The notes below the pieces were generated by a model. That model made no database searches and was not told the origin of the DNA. It worked only from the letters and a program-made list of their open reading frames with translations. The position numbers and the translations under genes were made by a program. Below are positions 6,041 through 9,603 of a stretch of 9,603 nucleotides of DNA, piece by piece (position 1 is the first letter of the stretch; every line of letters begins with the position of its first letter). The stretch is from Deltaproteobacteria bacterium (GTDB lineage: Bacteria; Myxococcota_A; UBA9042; DTJE01), in contig JADHTP010000103.1 in assembly GCA_016784945.1 (NCBI GenBank), positions 1-9,603 on the forward strand, written 5' to 3'.

Positions 6041-8521
6041 CTACGGACATGATTTCGCCGCATGAGACCGCGGACTAAGGGGGGGTAGAATTGGCGTTCG
6101 ACCGCTATATATAAGGCTCTTTCCTGTTTTGTGTTCAATCTGTACAGTGATGTTTCCGTGGGTTCTAGTGGACCAGGCACGGGCCCCCTGTGCATCCACC
6201 CGGTCCAGTACTTTCTCGGGGACTCCCTCGTCGGCCCGGGTGACCCAGCCCGATACAACCACGCTGGACGGGTTCACGGCCCGCAGGAAGGCCTCACCGG
6301 TGCTGGTCGCGGATCCATGGTGCGCCAGTTTCAGCACAGCCGAACCCAGTTCGGCGCCGGAATCCAGCAATGCGGTTTCCTGTTCCGCTTCCAGGTCGCC
6401 CGTTAGAAGGACCGAGTGCCTTCCCCACCCCACCCTGAACACCAGTGAAGCCCCGTTGCCCTCGAGTCTTTTCATCGGGGGAGGCCACAACACAGTGGAC
6501 CGGGCGCCGCAACCGGGCAATGCCTCCATGCCGGCGACCAGGCACCGGGTTTTCACGCCGTCCCGCCGAAGACGTTTCATGGCCTCGTTCATAGGTGGCC
6601 GGACGGCCTCCTGACAGGGAACCACCACCTCCCTGACCGCCATGGCGCCCGTCAGTCGCAACAGTCCGCCACTGTGGTCCGAGTCTCCATGGGTCACCAC
6701 GATGGCCTGAAGTTCCCTCACACCCCTGGATCGCAGGGCCTCCAGGATCCCGCCCGAGCGATAGACGGCCCTTTCCTGGGCCGTGTCAACCAGGTAATCC
6801 AGGCCACCGGGGCACCTGACCAGGATGGCGTCCCCTTTCCCGGCATCGATGAAGGTTACCGTGAGGTCGGCTTCGTGGTGTGGGGGGGGCCTGGGACCCA
6901 GGAAGAACGCGAGCAGGAAGGCGGCACCGGCGACCAGCAGGCCCGCCGATCGTCCGCCGCGAGCCAGGCCGGCCAGGAACCCGGCCGATCCAGAGACACC
7001 CAGACTGAAAAGGAATCGGGAAGCGGTCCAGGGGATGTAGGGCAACCAGCCCGCGAGATCGACCTGCAATCCCGTGAACAGGGAAAACAGGGGCTGTATG
7101 GCGGGGGCCGCGGCATCCAGCAGGGAAGGAACCGCCACGGCCACGACCAGGAGCACCATGGCCACGGGCATGATCAGGAAGGTCATCACGGGCAGGACCG
7201 CCAGGTTGGCGATCGGTCCCGCGACGCCCAGGGTCCCGAAGGCAAACAGGATGGCTGGGGCCGTGGCCAGGGTGGCCGCCAGGGAGCAGGCCGCCGCGCC
7301 CGCGATGGCCCGTTTCACGGTGGTCGACCACCTCGTCCTGTCCAACGGGCTATCCCGGACCAGAAGTCCCGTGAGACGGCCGGTGGCGCCGGCGATTCCC
7401 AGGATGGCCGAGTAGGACAGGATGAAGGACAGCGAGAAGGCGTCTTCCGGGTGCCACGCCAGAGAAGCCAGCCCCACCAGGCCCGCCAGGCTTTCCAGAC
7501 CTTGTCTCCGTCCTGCCACCGCGGCCGCTACCGCCACGGTCAGCATGCAACCGGCCCGTTGCGAAGACGGGGACAGGCCGGCCAGGGTCGCCACGGTGAG
7601 GCCGGCCAACACGGCGAAGGCGAGTCGAACTCGGGACGGATCGGAACCCGGGGCAAACCTCGCCAGGAACGGGCCGCAAAGTCCCATGAACAGCAACCCC
7701 GCCACCAGGCCCGCGGCGGCCACGTGGAGGCCCGACACGGCCAGGATATGGGCCGTGCCCAGCAGGGACAGCCCGTCCCGGACAGCGGGATCGATTCCCC
7801 CGCCCTCACCGAGGAGGATGGCCAGGGCAAAGTCCGCCGCGTCACCTTTTAGGACCGAAAGCAGCCGTTGCGCGATCCGGTGCCTCACGCGGTCCAGGGC
7901 CGAAGGGGTCTGTCTTTCGGGAATGTCCACGGCGACCAGGTCGGAGGGACGCGACACGGTCATCCAGTAGGATGGCGGCTTCGACGGCCAGGCCGGCGAC
8001 AGGGCTTCCCGGGTGGGTCGGGGTGGTCGCAACCGGCCCCGGACCACGTAGGATCCACCGGCAAGGATCGGCGAAAATCCCCTGGCGTTGAGGATCATCC
8101 GGAAACCGGTAGGGCACCCTATCCAACCGTGGGTCCCCAGCACCGAAAGAATCGATACCCGGGCCCGGGTGCTGTGGCGATCCCTGCGTATCATCCGGTC
8201 CACGGTCACCAGCACGGTGGGCCGTCCATCGTCTTGGGACAGGGCCGCCTGGACCGGGGCCGCCAGGGTCGAGGCTTTGTGGTCCGTCCGGGTCCCGTCC
8301 GCGCCCCACCGCCCGGCCCCCAGGAGAAAGAAAAGGACCAGGGGCATGGCCAACCCGGGTGTCCGGAGGCCCCGGAGCCTGGTGACCAGGGCCGCGCCCC
8401 CGGCAAGGCCGCCGCAAACGAGCATTCCATGGGCCGTGCCCATGGTTCCCGCACAGAAGATTCCGGTGAAGAACGCAAGAAAGGCCAGGAGGACGGGGTA
8501 TGGACGCATGGGCGGTAGCAT
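6041..8521 (-). CDS. comEC: ComEC/Rec2-type DNA uptake channel protein
   Basis: Inner-membrane protein of 826 aa that in competent bacteria carries single-stranded DNA into the cytoplasm. An N-terminal part (about 1-190) has hydrophobic helices and a soluble region corresponding to DUF4131. The Competence domain (about 215-480) contains GTAHILAVSGLHV (255-267), the family signature, and many membrane helices. The C-terminal metallo-beta-lactamase-like domain (about 550-795) keeps FIDAGKGDA (557-565), THGDSDHSGG (610-619), LTGDL (706-710) and AHHGS (733-737). All three domains are in one frame. The last 30 residues after about 796 look unconserved. No good Shine-Dalgarno precedes the ATG at 8521 or the alternative ATG at 8509. 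It lies 81 bases after the permease gene on the same strand and may be cotranscribed with it. ComEC proteins are also widespread in species not known to be competent. Confidence 0.95.
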   Translation of the reverse strand: MLPPMRPYPVLLAFLAFFTGIFCAGTMGTAHGMLVCGGLAGGAALVTRLRGLRTPGLAMPLVLFFLLGAGRWGADGTRTDHKASTLAAPVQAALSQDDGRPTVLVTVDRMIRRDRHSTRARVSILSVLGTHGWIGCPTGFRMILNARGFSPILAGGSYVVRGRLRPPRPTREALSPAWPSKPPSYWMTVSRPSDLVAVDIPERQTPSALDRVRHRIAQRLLSVLKGDAADFALAILLGEGGGIDPAVRDGLSLLGTAHILAVSGLHVAAAGLVAGLLFMGLCGPFLARFAPGSDPSRVRLAFAVLAGLTVATLAGLSPSSQRAGCMLTVAVAAAVAGRRQGLESLAGLVGLASLAWHPEDAFSLSFILSYSAILGIAGATGRLTGLLVRDSPLDRTRWSTTVKRAIAGAAACSLAATLATAPAILFAFGTLGVAGPIANLAVLPVMTFLIMPVAMVLLVVAVAVPSLLDAAAPAIQPLFSLFTGLQVDLAGWLPYIPWTASRFLFSLGVSGSAGFLAGLARGGRSAGLLVAGAAFLLAFFLGPRPPPHHEADLTVTFIDAGKGDAILVRCPGGLDYLVDTAQERAVYRSGGILEALRSRGVRELQAIVVTHGDSDHSGGLLRLTGAMAVREVVVPCQEAVRPPMNEAMKRLRRDGVKTRCLVAGMEALPGCGARSTVLWPPPMKRLEGNGASLVFRVGWGRHSVLLTGDLEAEQETALLDSGAELGSAVLKLAHHGSATSTGEAFLRAVNPSSVVVSGWVTRADEGVPEKVLDRVDAQGARAWSTRTHGNITVQIEHKTGKSLIYSGRTPILPPLSPRSHAAKSCP
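6106..6138 (-). promoter_or_regulatory. Possible weak promoter inside the 3' end of comEC
   Basis: On the minus strand TTGAAC (6138-6133) is followed 19 bases later by TATATA (6113-6108), within the AT-rich stretch encoding the unconserved ComEC tail. Both hexamers match the sigma-70 consensus at four of six positions and the spacing is long. It could add to mraZ transcription, but this is tentative. Confidence 0.15.
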
Positions 8522-8602
8522 ACGGGGATCTATCGATACGAGAGGAGGAGTTGTTTCACCGGAGATCGTTGTTCGTTCATCGTTGCTCAGGGGGGAGGCG
8601 GA
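8522..8602 (-). other. Short intergenic region between permease and comEC
   Basis: Eighty-one bases with no hairpin terminator, no clear promoter and no ribosome binding site in the sense direction. The comEC frame is the same as the permease frame, separated by the permease TGA and 27 open codons. AACGA is repeated three times (around 8568-8592), with no obvious meaning. Confidence 0.4.
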
Positions 8603-9603
8603 TCAGCCCTGGGAGAGGACGGTGGCGGGGTCGGTGCGGGCCGCGGTCCGGGCCGGGACATAGGCCCCCACCAGCGAGAAAAGCACCGCACAACCCATCC
8701 CGACCCCGAACACCAGGGGCGAGAAGACGAACAGGTCGTCGGGACTGCCCGGTACCCGGGCCAGCACGCCGCTGGCCAGTTCATTGGCCACGCGACTCAC
8801 CGCCCACGACGATGCCAGCCCCAGTACACCGCCCACCAGTCCCAACCAGGCCGCTTCCACCAGAACCAGGGTGCGGATCTCCAGCAACGTGGCTCCCACC
8901 GCCCGGTACACGGCGATCTCGGTCCGCCGCTCGGTCACCAGCATCAGGAAGGTGTGGGTGATGTTGATGGCGGAAATCCCCAGGATCACCAGGCTCACCA
9001 TGGCAAAGACCAGCGTCAGGATCAGCAGGACGTTGGCGGCCTTGCGCCCTTCCTCACTGCTGGGGGCCAAGGTGAGTCCCAGGATCCGGGCGTCCTCCAC
9101 CAGGGACGGGATGTCTTCGTTCCGGTCGGTCTCCACGATGACGCCGGTGTATTCGGACGCGGCGTCCCGACCCCGCAGCATGGCGTTGGCCCTCTCCACA
9201 TAGGCGATGGGCATGGTGACCCCGAAGGTCATGGCCTTGGGCGAAAAACCCACGACCCGGCTCCGGCGGACCACCCGCCGGTCCACGGCTTCGTCGGCCA
9301 CGAAGTAGGATTCCCCGAAGAGCACGGCCGAGCGAACCCCCAGCATGACCTCCAGCCCGGACAGCCGTCTCAGGCCCAGTGCGGTGGCCGCCACGCGGTT
9401 GTAGATCTCCAGGAGAAACGGCGACAGGATCACCGGGATGGGTGCCTCGCAGAAGCCCTCCCGTCCCAGGATGTTGTCAATGGCGCAGTAGGTCCCCTCG
9501 GGGCAGGCCCCGCCCCCCCCCACCAATTTCCCGCGCAGTGCCACCCAGTCCGCGCTGAACTGGACCCGAGGATTATCCAGTCGGCAGGCCAGGCGACGGC
9601 AGA
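8603..9603 (-). CDS. FtsX/MacB-type ABC transporter permease, C-terminal part (5' end outside window)
   Basis: Membrane subunit of an ABC transporter of the FtsX/LolC/MacB superfamily; 332 residues are visible and the frame is open to the edge. The first 190 visible residues are an extracytoplasmic domain. Three membrane helices follow (about 190-214, 245-267 and 291-314). Between helices 1 and 2 lies ERRTEIAVYRAVGA, and the end reads PARTAARTDPATVLSQG; both are hallmarks of the FtsX permease domain. Such proteins couple ATP hydrolysis to mechanical work on lipoproteins, peptidoglycan enzymes or exported molecules in the envelope; the substrate cannot be told here. The domain is unusually Cys-rich, with C33, C39 and C51 in a CPEGTYC...GFC arrangement and C1 and C6 near the edge. 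The partner ATPase is not in view. Confidence 0.9.
   Translation of the reverse strand, partial: CRRLACRLDNPRVQFSADWVALRGKLVGGGGACPEGTYCAIDNILGREGFCEAPIPVILSPFLLEIYNRVAATALGLRRLSGLEVMLGVRSAVLFGESYFVADEAVDRRVVRRSRVVGFSPKAMTFGVTMPIAYVERANAMLRGRDAASEYTGVIVETDRNEDIPSLVEDARILGLTLAPSSEEGRKAANVLLILTLVFAMVSLVILGISAINITHTFLMLVTERRTEIAVYRAVGATLLEIRTLVLVEAAWLGLVGGVLGLASSWAVSRVANELASGVLARVPGSPDDLFVFSPLVFGVGMGCAVLFSLVGAYVPARTAARTDPATVLSQG

Noticed and set aside
6674..7852. Plus-strand open frame of 392 codons opposite comEC
   Set aside because: Its product is Gly/Gln/Arg-rich with no recognisable fold, and the opposite strand encodes the ComEC membrane domain.
1..9603. Search for tRNA or rRNA genes, CRISPR arrays, insertion sequences, attachment sites or a hidden defence system
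   Set aside because: No spaced repeat array, transposase, terminal inverted repeats, RNA gene signature or defence-related domain was seen by eye. The window is a housekeeping locus.

Overview
The window is a dense, GC-rich stretch of bacterial chromosome with every supported gene on the minus strand. Transcription therefore runs from position 9603 down to 1. A lipoprotein with a lipobox and a MurE carrying the meso-diaminopimelate (DNPR) recognition motif point to a Gram-negative organism. The base composition, the Tgl/PilF-like lipoprotein and the Cys-rich FtsX-type permease would suit the old 'Deltaproteobacteria' (Myxococcota, Bradymonadota or Desulfobacterota relatives). That placement is an inference and is weak.

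Layout in transcription order. (1) 9603-8603: the C-terminal 332 residues of an FtsX/MacB-type ABC transporter permease, cut by the window edge. (2) 8521-6041: a complete ComEC/Rec2-type DNA-uptake channel with a C-terminal metallo-beta-lactamase domain. (3) 6040-5824: an AT-rich intergenic region of 217 bases, the only long gap between genes, holding the likely operon promoter and a helically phased array of GGT units that resembles a MraZ operator. (4) 5823-1: the start of a division and cell wall (dcw) cluster, mraZ - rsmH - ftsL - PilF/Tgl-like TPR lipoprotein - ftsI - murE. MurE lacks only its last few residues at the window edge, and murF would be expected next.

The dcw genes are packed as one operon. 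Three junctions are 4-base stop/start overlaps (GTGA, GTGA, ATGA), one is bridged by a 7-codon mini-ORF, and the last is a 10-base gap. MraZ is the expected autoregulator, RsmH methylates 16S rRNA, FtsL and FtsI are septal proteins, and MurE makes the peptidoglycan precursor. The unusual member is the six-TPR lipoprotein of the type IV pilus PilF/PilW/Tgl family, inserted between ftsL and ftsI. With comEC immediately upstream, two genes linked to pili and DNA uptake sit in or beside the division cluster.

Most of the window is conventional. The points most worth a second look are the lipoprotein insertion, the phased GGT array, the mini-ORF in front of ftsI, and divergence from family motifs in RsmH and MraZ. 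No RNA gene, mobile element or CRISPR array was seen.
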